A stretch of 64,000 nucleotides of DNA from Poa pratensis (GCA_947311845.1 CAMZMU010000089.1:24095289-24159288), one strand, 5' to 3'. Shown: positions 1-12,615, counted from the stretch's first letter. A program made the numbers and translations. Notes: generated by a model from the sequence alone, not told the origin.

Positions 1-850
1 GTAGGCCCATATGAGCCAAACAATTGTCATTTTCTGTGAGGTGGACCCAACGCTACGGGCTCCGTGATTGGTGGCTTTTCTCTGGATGGACCCCGCTCTT
101 CTATAGAAAAAAAAATACACACTTGCAATAAATTTTCGGAACACATTTCAAAATATGTTACAACAATGTAAAAAATGTTCGCAACATCTAAAATAGTAAT
201 ACAACAATGCGTGCCGTGCAATATTTGTTTCACAACATTTCTCATGAAGATGTTGTAACCGTGCAAAAATAATTTCGCAACATTTAAATAAAAGTAATGC
301 TATACAAAAATAGTTAAGCCACAATTTTATGCAGATCATTAGCAAAAAAACACCAATAATTTTAACAAAAACATCAGCAAATACAAAAAAGTGTTTATAA
401 AATTTTGAGAGAATGTAAGCAACATCGAAAAGTCCGAGAAAAACCCAACTTGTAGCAAACGTACATAAAACCTTGCAAAATCTCGGGTCTGTTTTCACAA
501 CGCAACTCATACGTATGCAACATCGAAAATCTGAGTAAACACAACTTGTGGCAAACGTCCAGAAAAACATTAAACATCTCGCGTGTACTTTCTCAACAAA
601 ACTCATGTGAGTTTGTAAGCAACATCTTTTTTTTACTTGTACCAACGTCCATGGCAACCCAGATCTCGTCAATTCATCATCACCAGACACAAATATGGCT
701 TGCCAAAGCCCCATCCGCGCTAGATTGGTGACCCGGACCCTATTGCCCCGGTCAATCGTCTTCCTGACAAAGTGGAGACCTAAATTTTTGAAGCCACCAT
801 GATCATGGACATTGTTGTACTTGAGCTTCCGGACTTCCATGGAGGATAAT
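1..850. repeat. AT-rich repetitive DNA with GCAACATC motifs
   Basis: No gene is seen. The stretch is AT-rich and repeats a loose unit beginning GCAACATC at about 419, 523 and 618, followed by AAAA-rich text and CAACTTGT(A/G)GCAAACGT. Single GCAACAT motifs also occur near 183 and 279. From about 640 the sequence changes to less repetitive DNA. This looks like decayed transposon or satellite-like DNA, but no ends are recognised. Confidence 0.4.
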
Positions 851-1160
851 AGCATCTCTAGTCGCGCCCCCCATATAAAACGTCTGCCAACAGTGCCGAG
901 GAGCGCTATTAGGGGTGCTGACGGCATGCTGCCGTGTATGGGGCACCTCTTCCTAGTGGCGCCCCCAATAGTATTTTTTAAACAAATTTGAACCCGAAAA
1001 CAATTGAATTTCATTCAAAATTTTATAAAAAATACAAATTCAACAAAATCAAACTAAACCTAAACCTAAACCTAATCTAGTCTTCGAACGCGGTGTAGTC
1101 CTCCCAGCCCACTCGGGAGCCGCTACCATTGTCCCCCCGCCCCAGCCGCCATTTCAAGGT
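851..1160 (-). mobile_element. PIF/Harbinger-like remnant, one end only
   Basis: The left end reads GCATCTCTAGTCGCG at 852, close to the GAGCATCTCC(A)GTCG ends of the other Harbinger elements in this window. An AT-rich stretch follows, then a short minus-strand coding tail that stops at 1077 and ends GWEDYTAFED. The other end is missing because the truncated LTR element starts near 1190. Superfamily assignment rests on the terminal motif and overall layout. Confidence 0.4.
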
Positions 1161-1608
1161 CGACATCGATAAAGTTTCCGGTCGCCAAGATGATTTTTTT
1201 CGGGACACTTACGTCGCGTAAATCGAAAAACTCTAGTCGTACGAAAGTTGCGTACACATCTCAGGAACACGCACAAAAAAATTCAGATCAAAACGATTTT
1301 TTATAATTTTCTACCGAATTAAACGGTGACGTCCAGAAATCTGTTCCTGTGCAGTAATCCAAAATAAGTATCATCTTGTCATAAGAGACTTTTCTTGCAC
1401 AACAAAAAGCAAATAAAAGATACAAATGACTTGCTACAGAAGTAAACAAGCTCCTTGACTCAAAAAACAAAAATAAACAGAAAGTTAAAACAATGGGTTG
1501 CCTCCCATAAGCGCTTCTCTTTAATGCCTTTTAGCTAGGCTTAAGATTTTAATGATGCTCTCATAAGAATAAGAGTTGAAAAACAAAAGAGAGCATCAAG
1601 AGGCAAAT

Positions 1609-2901
1609 TCAAACACACTTAAGTCTAACCCACTTCCTATGCATAGGAATCTTGTAAACAAATAAATCCATGAAGAACATAGTGACAAGCATAGGAAAAT
1701 AGAACAAGGACAAGTTCAAAACTTTCAACATAAAGAGAGAAGTTTTAGTAACATGAAAATTTCTATAACCATATTTTTCTCTCTCATAATAATTTCTAGT
1801 AGCATCATGAATAAACTCAACAATATAACTCTCACATAAAGCATGCTTTTCATGATCTACAAACACATAATTTTTATCAAGCTCCACGATAGTGGGATTA
1901 AAAATTTCAAACCCACTTTTAAACATATTAAAACAAGATGATTGATCACTCTCATAGTAGAATGCATAATATTATCAATCAACATAGGACCATCATCTAG
2001 AGCTTTATCATAAACATTTTCTAAGCAAACTTCCTCATTACCATGCATTTCGAAATTAGGCACAAATAAAGGATTTTCATAAGATTTATCAAAATAGCAT
2101 GGATTATAATAAATAACAGTAGCATAATTATTTCCACAAGTTTCATTCATAGAGACTATTTCAAGAGAATCCATAGTAACATAACATTTATCCTCCTTTG
2201 GTAAGCATGGAGGGCAATAAAATAATGTAAGAGATAAAGAGTTACTATCATTAGAAGGTAGATCCTCCTTTTGTTCTTCACTCTCCTCCTCTTTTTCATC
2301 CAATGAGGTTTCAGTTTCAGCAATTTCTTCTTCCACAATTTCCTGCAAGGCATTAGTCTCTTCTTTGTGTGGAGACATCCTCTTGACATGTTCAGTAATA
2401 TAAGAATTCATATCCTTATAGTTATCAAAACAATATTGAAGTATGGCAAGACTTTCAGATTTATAAGGGGCATCAATTTTATTCTCAAGATAAGAACAAA
2501 TTTCAAGGACACCCTTAAAAGCAATAAATTCTTCTATCCTTTCTGCCTCATAAGCATTATAGTAACCTTTAACATAAGAAGCTAAGGTTTCATTATCATT
2601 ACAAGCACATTGAAAGGAAAATGTTTTAAACTTCACATGACATCCAGATTCATCCCAACAAAAAGATTTGCCAAATATAGAGCATAAATTTTTAGCAAAC
2701 ATCTCCAGTTGATTTAATAATTCCCATAAGTGCACCCCTTTCTATGGCAAGCGGTAATTCATATAGTATTTTCTTTCCTTCTCCGTGGACCCACCTTGCA
2801 ACAAGATCTAGCTCTAGTTTCAAAGAAGTAATCCATAGCACAAGTTTTTTTAGATTTTTGGTTTTTAAATTTTTATGCATTTTCGAGTATATAAGAAACA
2901 A
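1609..2901 (-). pseudogene. Internal reading frame of element 1, frameshifted
   Basis: Three overlapping minus-strand frames (about 2880-2692, 2735-1857 and 1926-1609) read as one protein of roughly 420 residues broken by two frameshifts, near 2720 and 1900. The middle part is acidic (runs such as EEEIAETETSLDEKEEE) and cysteine-containing. The C-terminal part is hydrophobic, with FMLKVLNLSLFYFPM followed by MFFMDLFVYK, possibly one or two membrane segments. I recognise no catalytic motif. It lies where gag would be, after the primer site and before the conserved GCGCTTATGGGAGGCAACCC block. It differs from the gag-like protein of element 2, although the two elements share LTR ends. Function unknown. 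Confidence 0.55.
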
Positions 2902-3072
2902 TAAAACTAAACATAAATAAAACTAGATAAAAGTAAACTAGACGCATGAATTTAATTTTTTGTGTTTTTGATTTTTAACAGCAAACATGATAAAATAAAA
3001 TAAAACAAGCAAGACAAAAACAAAGTAAAGAGGTTGGAAGTGTGAGACTCCCCTATCTGGAGATTCCAGTGT

Positions 3073-3089
3073 CCCCGGCAACGGCGCCA
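3073..3089 (-). other. Primer binding site, tRNA-Asp type
   Basis: The plus strand reads CCCCGGCAACGGCGCCA, which equals the 3' end of plant tRNA-Asp including CCA. The minus-strand element therefore has the complementary TGGCGCCGTTGCCGGGG primer site about 10 bases downstream of its 5' LTR. Confidence 0.85.
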
Positions 3090-3099
3090 GAAAAGTGCT

Positions 3100-4679
3100 T
3101 GATGCGTGTAGTTCACACGTTCGTTGGGAGACCCCAAGAGGAAGGTATGATGTAGTGCAGTAGCAGTTTTCCCTTGAAATATGAAGAAGGTTTATCGAAC
3201 CAGGAGGACACGGAGGTTCTTCAGAAGGTTGTTGATGGCGCCGTTACTCGATCACCAACGTGGAACCTGCACACAACACAACCAAACTACTTTGCCCCAA
3301 CAAAACAGATAGGTTGTCAATCTCTCTGGCTTGCTGAAAACAAAGGATTAAATGCACAGTGTGGAAAACAGTAGTGATTGCAGAAAGTAACAAGGAACAG
3401 ATGATTGCAGTAGGTGGTTTTATCAGTATGAGGGAAAATAGACCGGGGTCCACAGTTCACTAGTGGTGTCTCCCATAAAAGATAACTAACATGCTGGGTG
3501 AACAAATTACAGTTGGGCAATTGACAAATAGAGAGTGCATGACAATGCAATATATGACAAGATGTTCATTATGAAATTTAATTGGGCATTAAAACAAAGT
3601 ACATAGACTTGCTATCCAACTCATCTATGCCTAAATAATCCACCTTCAGGTCAGCATCCTCATCACTTCCAGTATTAAGTTGCAAACAACAGATTATTGC
3701 ATGAAGTAAAGTGTGTAATGTAAACAATGCAAATGACACGTAGACAATGCATCATTGTTTTATCCCTAGTGGCAACAGCACATCCACAAGCTTAGTCATT
3801 TCTGTCAACTCGAGCCCAGATTTCTGGAGGCATGAACCCACTATCTAGCATAAATACTCCTCTTGGAGTTACAAGCATCTACTTGGCCAAAGCATCTACT
3901 AGCAACGAAGAGCATGCAAGATCATAAACATCATAAACATATAGATTGATAAACAACTTGCTCATAGTATCAATATTCATCGGATCCCAGCAAACACAAC
4001 ATGTAGCATTACAATAAGATGATCTTGATCATGTTAGGCAGCTCACAAGATCTAAACATGGAGGTACAAGGTGGAGAGACAACCATCTAGCTACTGCTAT
4101 GGACCCGTAGTCCAAGAATGAACTACTCACGCGTCACTCCGGAGGCAGGCATGGCGATGTAGAGCCCTCCGGTGATGATCTCCCCTCCGGCAGGGTGCCG
4201 GGAAGAGCTTCAGAACCCTTCCGATCTAGGGTTGGCGACGACGGCGGCAGCGGAACTTTTCGTGGAATATGATCGGTGTTTCTAGGGTACGCAGAACATC
4301 GGGAATATATAGGCGAAAGGGCGGCGTCGGAAGCTTCGCGAGGCGGCCTCGCCGGGGCCCGGCGCGGGCCCACCCTTGGCCGCGCCCTAGGGTGGCGAGG
4401 CGGCCTCGTGGCTCGTCTCCGTCTCCCTTCTGGCTTCTGATCGTGTCGGTGAAAATATGAGCGTCCCTTTTTGTTTCGTCCAATTCCGAGAATATTTTGC
4501 GACTAGCTTTTCTGAAAGAGAAAAACAGCAGAAAACAGGAACTGGCACTTCGGCATCTTGTTAATAGGTTAGGCCCAGAAAATGCATAAAAATGCTATGA
4601 AGTGTAAACAAAACATATAGCAATTGATATAATAACAGCATGGAACATCAAAAATTATAGATACGTTTGAGACGTATCA
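3100..4679 (-). repeat. 5' LTR of element 1 (1580 bp)
   Basis: On the minus strand it starts TGATACGTCTCAAACGTATC and ends just before AGCACTTTTCTGGCGCC, matching the LTR termini of element 2. A TATATATTCC motif lies at about 4303-4312 (minus strand TATATATTC), a plausible LTR promoter TATA box. At 4679 it directly abuts a MITE remnant. Confidence 0.85.
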
Positions 4680-4849
4680 TTGCGCGGCAGCCGGTCCCAA
4701 TAATAGGGCAGCCGCTGGAGCAAGCCGTGCCCTATTATACATCAGCCGGTAAAGCGCCGGTCATTTTCGTGCCCTAAAACTGAAAAAGTGGTGATGTATA
4801 ATACAAAATCGGTGCCCTATTTTACATCAGCCGTTAGAGATGCCCTAAG
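4680..4849. mobile_element. MITE remnant, Harbinger-like right end
   Basis: The right end reads CCGTTAGAGATGCCC followed by TAA; inverted this is GGGCATCTCTAACGG, a Harbinger-type terminus with a TAA/TTA target. Inside, GTGCCCTATT(T/A)TACATCAG appears on both sides of a short centre. The left end is cut off at the LTR of element 1. Confidence 0.45.
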
Positions 4850-4850
4850 T

Positions 4851-5063
4851 GTGGTGCGGGAAAAGAAAGGTGAGCAGGGGTTCGAGCCAACGATGTCTGA
4901 GATAACAGTGTGGAGCTCTAACCACTGCGCCATCTAGTGCTTCCTATAAGAGTAAGGGTGACCGTCCTAATTGTTGTGTCTGACCATGATCTAACTGACA
5001 TAGCTTCTGGTGTATGTTCCCCTCCAACCTAGCCACCGGACTGTTTGGTGGTTCGAAAAAGGT
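4851..5063 (+). repeat. Solo arm of a long-inverted-repeat element
   Basis: From GGTGCGGGAAAAGAAAGGTG to GGTTCGAAAAAGGTCAATTCG it is almost identical to 43978-44194, the right arm of a complete copy. The left arm is missing and the sequence diverges at 5064, where the LINE begins. Confidence 0.7.
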
Positions 5064-5103
5064 CAATTCGAGGTGTACTAGCTAGCAGTACTAACTATAA
5101 CTA

Positions 5104-7353
5104 TAGGGGGAGTCACTGGTAAAGCGAAGAAATCCACTAAATGCTGGAAGTGCGGGGTTGATTCGCATACGACAAAGGGGTGTCCTGTGCACTACTGTCT
5201 TGTTTGTGACACCGGGGCACATCCGACCTTCAGATGCCCGACTCTCCGGTTACCGAGGCCCTCGGCCTTTACTGCGGGCTATGGCTCAGAGGAGACTACT
5301 TTTGTACAGCTGCTTGATAGTGTGTACAAGCCTCATCTGGTTCCCTCGAGCTCACCCACAGCTTTGGTGAAGATCGTGGGTGATATGGTGCCTGCGACTG
5401 CTGTTCAGAGTTTGATAGCCAGGATGTGTCCTTCGAAGCCGACATGGACCTGGGAGGCGATACCCCACGGTACGGACGCCTTTCTGATCGGATTCCCTTC
5501 CTTCGAGGATCTTCAGCGGATGGATGGTATGCAGATGAGTGTCCCCTCCTTTGCAGTGCAGGCCACTATTTCTGTCTGGAAGAAATCGGATATCAACCTA
5601 TGAGGGTGCTGGAGCAGGTTTGGGTCCAAGTGCAAGGGGTTCCATATCCGCTCCGACATTTCCTTGGTATTTGGGCTGTTGGGACCTTGATTGGGACTAC
5701 GCTGGATGTCGATCTTGTCACGTTGAGGAGCAGTGGTATTATCTGTATCCTGGTTGGTATGCCATGCTCCAAGCCCCTGGACAAGCAACAGGACCTGGCT
5801 GGACCTTATCTTGGCACGGCTTGTGTGATTAACCTGAAGGAGTTTGCTTTCATTTTCCGTCGTGAGGCAGCGGATTTTGCCCCTACCCAGAGTTCGTTCC
5901 CTATTTCTGGCGACGCAAGGGAGATGACGCTGATGATGAGTCTGGGGGTACGGAGGAGGGTTTGGAGGACACCACGGGGAACCCTGGGATGAATGCGTCG
6001 CAGAACTCTAATATGGATGTTGATGCAAGTCAAAGCTCGGAGCGGCTAGCTATGGAAAATCCGTGGCCACTTTGCACAACATTACTCAGAGTCCTGTTAT
6101 TGCAATCACTCCATATAATCCGAGACCACAGACTCCGCGTGGTATTGAGATAGTTGCAAGGATTGGCAGAGTCTCGCCGGGTCTACTGCGTGTTGTCGAC
6201 GCTGTGATTTCTATGCCAGATGGTTCTGCTGGCCAGAGTGTTACTTCCAGTATACAGGGTACGACGACTGAAGATGTTATGGCGCCGGCCGAACGTGCTG
6301 GGCTGGAAGGGCGACTGGAAGCAGAGGTGGCTAAGTCTAGCCCAGCTTGGGCGCCGGAGTCCTCTCCAGGCCCGCGCGATCTTGGGCTGGCGGTCCACAC
6401 CTCGGCGCCGGGTTTCGGCCCAACTGGGCTCTCGGCAGAAGAATAGGAGAAGCAACCAGCGGGTGGGCTGTGCACCGGACCACCGCGGCGCCAGGTCCAG
6501 ATGCGCGCACGGCCTGCTCTCCTGCTGGGCTGGGTTGGCTTTGCACCACGCCAGGTTCGGCTGGGCTCAGCTCGCCAGGCCAGGCTGTGCTCTCGGCCGG
6601 CTCACCTGCTGGGCTGGGCTGGCACTGCAGCGTCAGGTTGGTCTCCGGGGGGTCTGCTACTTCACCACATATCCCCCCTGGATGGACCGGCTATTGGCGC
6701 GGCAGGGACGGGCGCGGGTTCGACACCAACACATACCCACCCGTCTCTCGGTGCGTTGGCCGGGTCGGCTGCTACTTCGACTGTGTCGACCCGTGCTATC
6801 GCCTCCACACCTCCACCCACGTCTACGGCCTTTTCTGACGGGGTCACCCCGACCCGTCATAGCGAGAGGTTTGGGGTGGGGTGGACGGAGCTTCGGAGAC
6901 GGATGAAGACTCCATGACGCCATGCGTCGCAAAGCGGCGCGTAACTTGGACTTCTCCGGTACGGAAGTTAATTCGAAATCTTTTCTTTCTTTTTCACCGC
7001 ATTCGATTCATTCTAAACTGTCTAGTGTAGGAGTTAGTCTTGGTAATAGTAAACATCAAGTTCATGTTTCAACTAATGTCTTGAGACATATGAAATTTGA
7101 CCGTCTTACGGTTATTCCTAAAGTTTCGACTAAGTTGGCAACCACCTATGATGATGAGGAAGAAGCGATTGCCACATCAGATGGTCAGCTTATTTCTCAT
7201 CTAATTGGTGAAGTGTTGGAGGGTGGTTTGGATGACGACGGTTTGAGCTCATTGTATGAGCTAAAAGCAACCGGTCGGAAATCAAAAACTACTGCCAACA
7301 AGTCGTCGCGAAAACGGGCTAAGTTATCCAAATCACCTACAGTTTCCCATTGA
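5104..7353 (+). pseudogene. LINE ORF1 (nucleic-acid-binding protein), broken
   Basis: Two CCHC zinc knuckles open the frame: CWKCGVDSHTTKGC (about 5140-5181) and CLVCDTGAHPTFRC (about 5197-5238), both C-x2-C-x4-H-x4-C. A region typical of plant DUF4283 LINE proteins follows (WVQVQGVPYPLRHF, about 5620). A frameshift near 5590 separates these parts. The 6060-6900 section is GC-rich, low in complexity and changes frame repeatedly. An open tail (about 6922-7353, ending KLSKSPTVSH) leads straight into ORF2. ORF1 proteins bind LINE RNA in the retrotransposition particle; this copy cannot make one. Confidence 0.75.
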
Positions 7354-10300
7354 ATGGCATGTTCGCAAATAGCAGAGGTCTTGGTGACTTGGCTAAACAT
7401 TTGCACTTTGCTGGTTGCATTCGGGACCATAATTTGGATTTCTTAACTATTTCTGAGACGGGAAGACGTGAGTTCTCACAATCTCTATTGAACCGACTCT
7501 CAGGCGGTATAGACTTTGAATGGTACTCGCGTCCTCCCCATGGCCGCTCCGGAGGCATTTTACTAGGTATCAGGACGGATACCATGGAAGTGTTGGATGT
7601 TACGGATGGTGATTTTCATATAAAATGCACATCCGTAATAAAGCCGACAACTTCATTTGGTGTCTTGTTACTGTGTATGGGCCGGCCCAGGAGATGGCTA
7701 AGACAGCCTTCCTTTGCGAAATGGTAAACTTGGCAAAAGATAACCCTCATCCTTTGATCATTGGAGGGGATTTCAACCTGCTTCGTTTTCCATTTGAGAA
7801 AAGTAGGGGTCGGTTCGACAACCGTTGGCCTCTTTTGTTCAATGCTGTCATTGATAGCTTGAACCTAAGAGAGATAACAATGGTCGGTAGACAGTTCACT
7901 TGGGCCAATTCTCTCCCTGAACCCACATACGAAAAGCTAGACCGTGTACTAATGGATACTGACTGGGAACTAGGTTCCCATTGGTGTCGGTACGGGCTCT
8001 AGAACGTATTGAGGGATTGTTGGACCATGCTCTCATTCTTTTGACCACTGGCATGCCTAGACCACCGTGTAAACCACGTTTCAAGTTCGAACTTGGATGG
8101 TTACATCGTGAGGGGTTCTATGAGATGGTTAAAAGGATTTGGGAAAGACCGGTTGGTGGTGATACGCCAATCCAGAGGTGGAATAATAAGATTCGTGTCT
8201 TACGCACACACCTCGTTGATTGGGTTCGTCATACTACTGGTTTACTTAAAAAAGAAAAGATACGACTATCCTCGATAATTGATGCTCTCGAGGCATTAGC
8301 AGAAGTTCGTCTGTTATCGGCGCAAGAGATTGAGCTAAAGAGCCAATCGAATGCACAGATAGCGAAACTACTGCGTGAGGAGGAGTTAAAATGGTATCAA
8401 AGATCCAAAGCCCAATTCATCCTAGAAGGGGATTCGAATACTCGCTATTTCCATAATATTGCCAATGGCAGACACAGGAAAAAGCGTATTCATTCTCTAG
8501 TCCAGGAGGAGGGAACGATTGAGGGCCATGAACACCTAAAGTCGTATATTACAAATTACTATAAAAGTCTGTTCGGAGCCCCAGAGGAAGGAAACTTCTC
8601 GCTGGATGAGTCCCGAACAGAGGATATACCCCAGGTTTCGGAGGAGGAAAATAGCCTACTTACTAAACTCTATTCAGAGGATGAGGTGAGAAGGGCGGTT
8701 TTTCAAATGAAACATAATTCAGCGCCTGGACCGGATGGCTTTCCGGCTGAGTTCTATCAGAACTTTTGGGATGTTATCAAGTCGGATTTACTACAACTGT
8801 TCACGTGTCTTCATCATGGACAACTCGAGTTGTTTCGTCTCAATTTTGGTGAGATAATTTTATTACCTAAGGTTAACGAGGTAGAAAGGATCCAACAATA
8901 CAGACCCATATACCTCCTTAACGTTAGTTTTAAAATATTTGCCAAAGTTGCTACGATTCGCTTGAACAGTGTGGCAGATCATGTGGTTCGTCCGTCTCAG
9001 ACTGCTTTTATGCAAGGACGTAACATCCTGGATGGGGTGGCGATCCTTCATGAAACAGTCCACGAACTACATAGGAGAAAGTTGAATGGGGTAATTCTTA
9101 AAATTGATTTTGAGAAAGCTTATGATAAAGTCAACTAGTCTTTTCTGCAGCAGACCCACAGAATGAAAGGTTTTTCTGATGAGTGGAGAGCGCTTATAGA
9201 TAGCTTTGTTTCGGGAGGTAGTGTTGCCATTAAAGTCAATGATGACACTGGCAAATTCTTCCAAACGAAAAAAGGCCTTAGACAAGGGGACCCGCTATCG
9301 CCAATACTATTTAATATAGTGGCTGATATGTTGGCTATCTTGATCGAACACACTAAAACTAAGGGTCAAATTGAAGGAGTGATTCCACACCTAGTCGATG
9401 GTGGTCTATCGATTCTTCAATATGACGACGATACAATTCTCTTTATGGAACATGACATCGAAAAAGCTCGTAATCTAAAACTGATTTTGTCAGCATTCAA
9501 GCAACTTTCGGGTCTTAAGATTAATTTCCATAAAAGTGAATTGTTTTGATTTGGTGATGCTCAAGAAAACGCCACCTTGTATGCTGAGCTTTTCGGCTGT
9601 GAGCAAGGTCAATTTCCTATCAATTATTTGGGTATTCCGATTCATTATCGGAGACTTACAAATGCTGAGTGGAAAAAGGTGTAGGAAAGACTTCAATTAC
9701 GTTTAAATAGCTGGAAAGGCAAACTCTTATCCCTGGGTGGCAGATTGATCCTCATAAATTCGGTACTAACAAACATGGTACTGTATATGATTTCATTCTT
9801 CCATTTACCCAAAGGAGTCTTGAAACGATTGGATTATTTCCGGTCTAGATTCTTTTGGCAAGGGGATAGTGAGAAGAAAAAATATCGGCTGACTAAGTGG
9901 AGTGTGGTTTGCTATCCTAAAGACCAAGGAGGGCTCGGAGTTCATGACTTTGAGGTCAAGAACAGAGCTTTGCTAGGTAAATGGCTCTTCAAGCTTCTGT
10001 CTGAAGAGGGAGTTTGGTAAACCCTCCTTAGGAGAAAGTATGTGGGATCTCAAGCCATATCTCGGGTTCTTTGGAAACCTGGCGATTCGCACTTCTGGAC
10101 AGGCCTTATGGCTACGAAGAAGTACTTTTCCCACAAGGATCTTTCTCAATTAGGAATTGATCGGAAATTCGTTTCTGGGAGGATATATGGCTAGGCCAAT
10201 CTACTCTCAGAGAACAATATCCGGCTCTATACGCTATTGTACGAAACAAGAGCGACACGATCGCTAAGGTGTTGGGTACATCCCACCAAACGTTTCGTTC

Positions 10301-11022
10301 AGGAGAAGTTTACTTGGGACAAGACAAGCATCCTGGAATGCTTTGCTCATCCGCTTGGATTCCATCCATCTGTCGGAATGTCAAGATAAATTTCATTGGA
10401 ATCTTACGAAGAATGGTAAATTCTCAGTTGATTCTATGTATAGAGCATTAATCTTACCAGACGTACCAGTCGATATTAAGGATAATAATAAAATTTGGAA
10501 GATGGAGATTCCGCTAAAAACTAAGGTGTTTGCGTGGTATCTTCGTCGAGGTGTAATTCTTACAAAAGATAACCTTGCTAAGCGTAATTGGCACGGAAGT
10601 TGAAAGTGTGTCTTCTGTCAACACGACGAAACTATTACACACTTATTCTTTCAGTGCGAGTTCGCCAGGTCTATATGGTCAGCCATCCAGATAGGTTCTA
10701 CCTTACATCCCCCGCGTACCGTTGCAAACATCTTTGGCAGCTGGTTAAACGGGGTAGATCCTAGGTTTAAACTCTTCAGTAGGGTGGGAGCGATTGCCGT
10801 TATTTGGTCGCTATGGCTATGTAAAAATTACAAGGTTTTTAATGATAAAAATGCTTCTGTTATGCATGTTATTTATCGGTGTACAGCGACGCTACGAGCA
10901 TGGTCGGCCCTGCAGCGTGTGGAGCACCGGACTTGTTTTCGGAGGTGGCGTCACGTTTGGAGGCTGCAGCCCGGGAGTTATTCTCCCGACATGGATGGCA
11001 ACATAGTCTCCGAATCAATCTA
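7350..11022 (+). pseudogene. LINE ORF2 (endonuclease, reverse transcriptase, zf-RVT), broken
   Basis: The endonuclease part shows SETGRREFSQ with its catalytic Glu (about 7456), GRSGGILLGI, and GGDFNLLRFP with Asp/Asn (about 7765). The usual SDH motif near the domain end reads LDH. The reverse transcriptase shows SAPGPDGFPAEFYQNFW (about 8720), LKIDFEKAYDKVN, GLRQGDPLSP and QYDDDTILF at 9418-9444; most plant LINEs have YADD there. The zf-RVT region (about 10480-10690) keeps CVFCQHDETITHLFFQC. Lesions include frameshifts near 7640 and 7980 and between 10170 and 10270, and stops at 9136, 9547, 9682, 10018 and 10601. It cannot be active. Confidence 0.85.
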
Positions 11023-12615
11023 TGATACGTCTCAAACGTATCTATAATTTTTGATGTTCCATGCTTGTTTTATACCAATTGCTACATGTTTTGCATCTAC
11101 TTTATATCACTTTTACATATTTTTTGGGACTAACCTATTAACAAGATGCCGAAGTGCCAGTTCCTGTTTTCTGCTGTTTTTGTATTCCAGAAAAGCTAGT
11201 CTGGAAATATTCTCGGAATTGGACGAAACTACACGGGGTGCCTATTTTTCCAAAACATGCCTGACAGAGCGAAGGAGCAGCAGAGGAGGGCCACCAGGAG
11301 GCCACACGCCACCAGGGCGCGGGCCCCCTTCTGCCGCGCCCTGGGGTGGTGTGGGCCCCTCGGGGGTCCACAGCCGCCGCCCTTTCGCCTACTTATTCCC
11401 CCCGACGCGAAAACCCTAAGTACCTGAGCAAATATCCACGAAAAGTTCCAGAGACGCCGCCGTCGTCAACCCTAGCTCGGGAGGGTTCAGAACCTCTTCC
11501 CGGCACCCTGCCGGAGAGGGGAATCGTCACCGGAGGCTTCTACATCGCCATGCCTGCCTCCGGAGTGACGTGAGTAGTTCATCCTTGGACTACGGGTCCA
11601 TAGCAGTAGCTAGATGGTTGTCTCTCCACTTTGTGCCATCATGTTTAGATCTTGTGAGCTGCCCTACATGATCAAGATCATATTATTGTAATGCTACATG
11701 TTGTGTTTGCTGGGATCCGATGAATATTGAATATTATGTCAAGTTGATTATCAATCTATCTTATATGTTATTTAAGATCTTGCATGCTTTCCGTTACTCG
11801 TAGATGCTTTGGCCAAGTAGATGCTTGTAACTCCAAGAGAGAGTATTTATGCTAGATAGTGGGTTCATGTCTCCGTTTAACCTGGGACAGTGACAGAAAG
11901 TTCTAAGGTTGTGGATGTGCTTTGCCACTAGGGATAACCTAACGATGCTATGTCCACGGGCATATGTGTTTGTTTACATTACGCACTTTACTTAATGCAA
12001 TTATCCGTTGCTTGCAACTTAATACCAACGGGGACTCGGATGACAACCCGGCGGTGGATTATTAGTCATAGATGTGTTGGATAACGATCTATGTATTATG
12101 TCGTAATGCCCAATTAAATATCATAGTAGTCAACATGTCATGTATATGCATTGTCATGCGCTCACTATTCGTCAATTGCCCAGCTGTAATTTGTTCACCC
12201 AACATGTTAGTTATCTTTTATGGAGAGACACCACTAGTGAACTGTGGACCCCGGTCCATTCTTTTACACTGATTAAACAACCACAAACTGCAAACTGTTC
12301 CTTTTTCATTCTCTGCAATTTAATACTCATTTTCCACACCATACGTTTAATCCTTTGTTTTCAGCAAGCCAGTGAGATTGACAACCTCACTGTTTCGTTG
12401 GGGCAAAGTAGTTTGATTGTGTTGTGTGCAGATTCCACGTCAACAGTCCAGACTCCCTGCGACAGCTATTTTTCTGGCGCCGTTGACAACCTTCTGAAGA
12501 GTTGCTGCTCCTACTGGTTCGATAACCTTGGTTTCTTTCTGAGGGAAAACTTGCTGCTGACTACATCATACCTTCCTCTTGGGGTCTCCCAACGAACGTG
12601 TGTTTCACGTCATCA
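11023..12615 (+). repeat. 5' LTR of element 2
   Basis: Starts TGATACGTCTCAAACGTATC and ends CACGTCATCA. It matches 16309-17904 almost base for base. Where element 1 has a TATA box before the GCG-rich stretch, this LTR reads CGCCTACTTATTCCCCCCG, so its TATA box is weak or lost. Confidence 0.92.

Larger units (their letters stand above)
1190..4679 (-). mobile_element. Truncated LTR retrotransposon, element 1
   Basis: The element reads on the minus strand: 5' LTR (4679 down to 3100), a tRNA-Asp-type primer site, one broken internal reading frame, then a noncoding region that stops abruptly near 1190. The 3' LTR is absent. The block GCGCTTATGGGAGGCAACCC after the reading frame (about 1489-1508) is shared with element 2 at 13685, so the two are related. 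No protease, reverse transcriptase or integrase is present, so it is non-autonomous (LARD-like). Confidence 0.8.

Noticed and set aside
148..1014. 288-codon minus-strand frame
   Set aside because: Begins from a non-ATG codon and crosses the AT-rich repeat and the Harbinger end; no domain.
4880..4930. tRNA-like or SINE A/B box (GGTTCGAGCC-type text)
   Set aside because: The text is also part of the inverted-repeat element at 44000, no cloverleaf can be drawn, and no A box lies at the right distance.
5950..6930. Several open frames of 130-230 codons
   Set aside because: GC-rich low-complexity shadows inside the LINE ORF1 linker; none continues the ORF1 or ORF2 protein.
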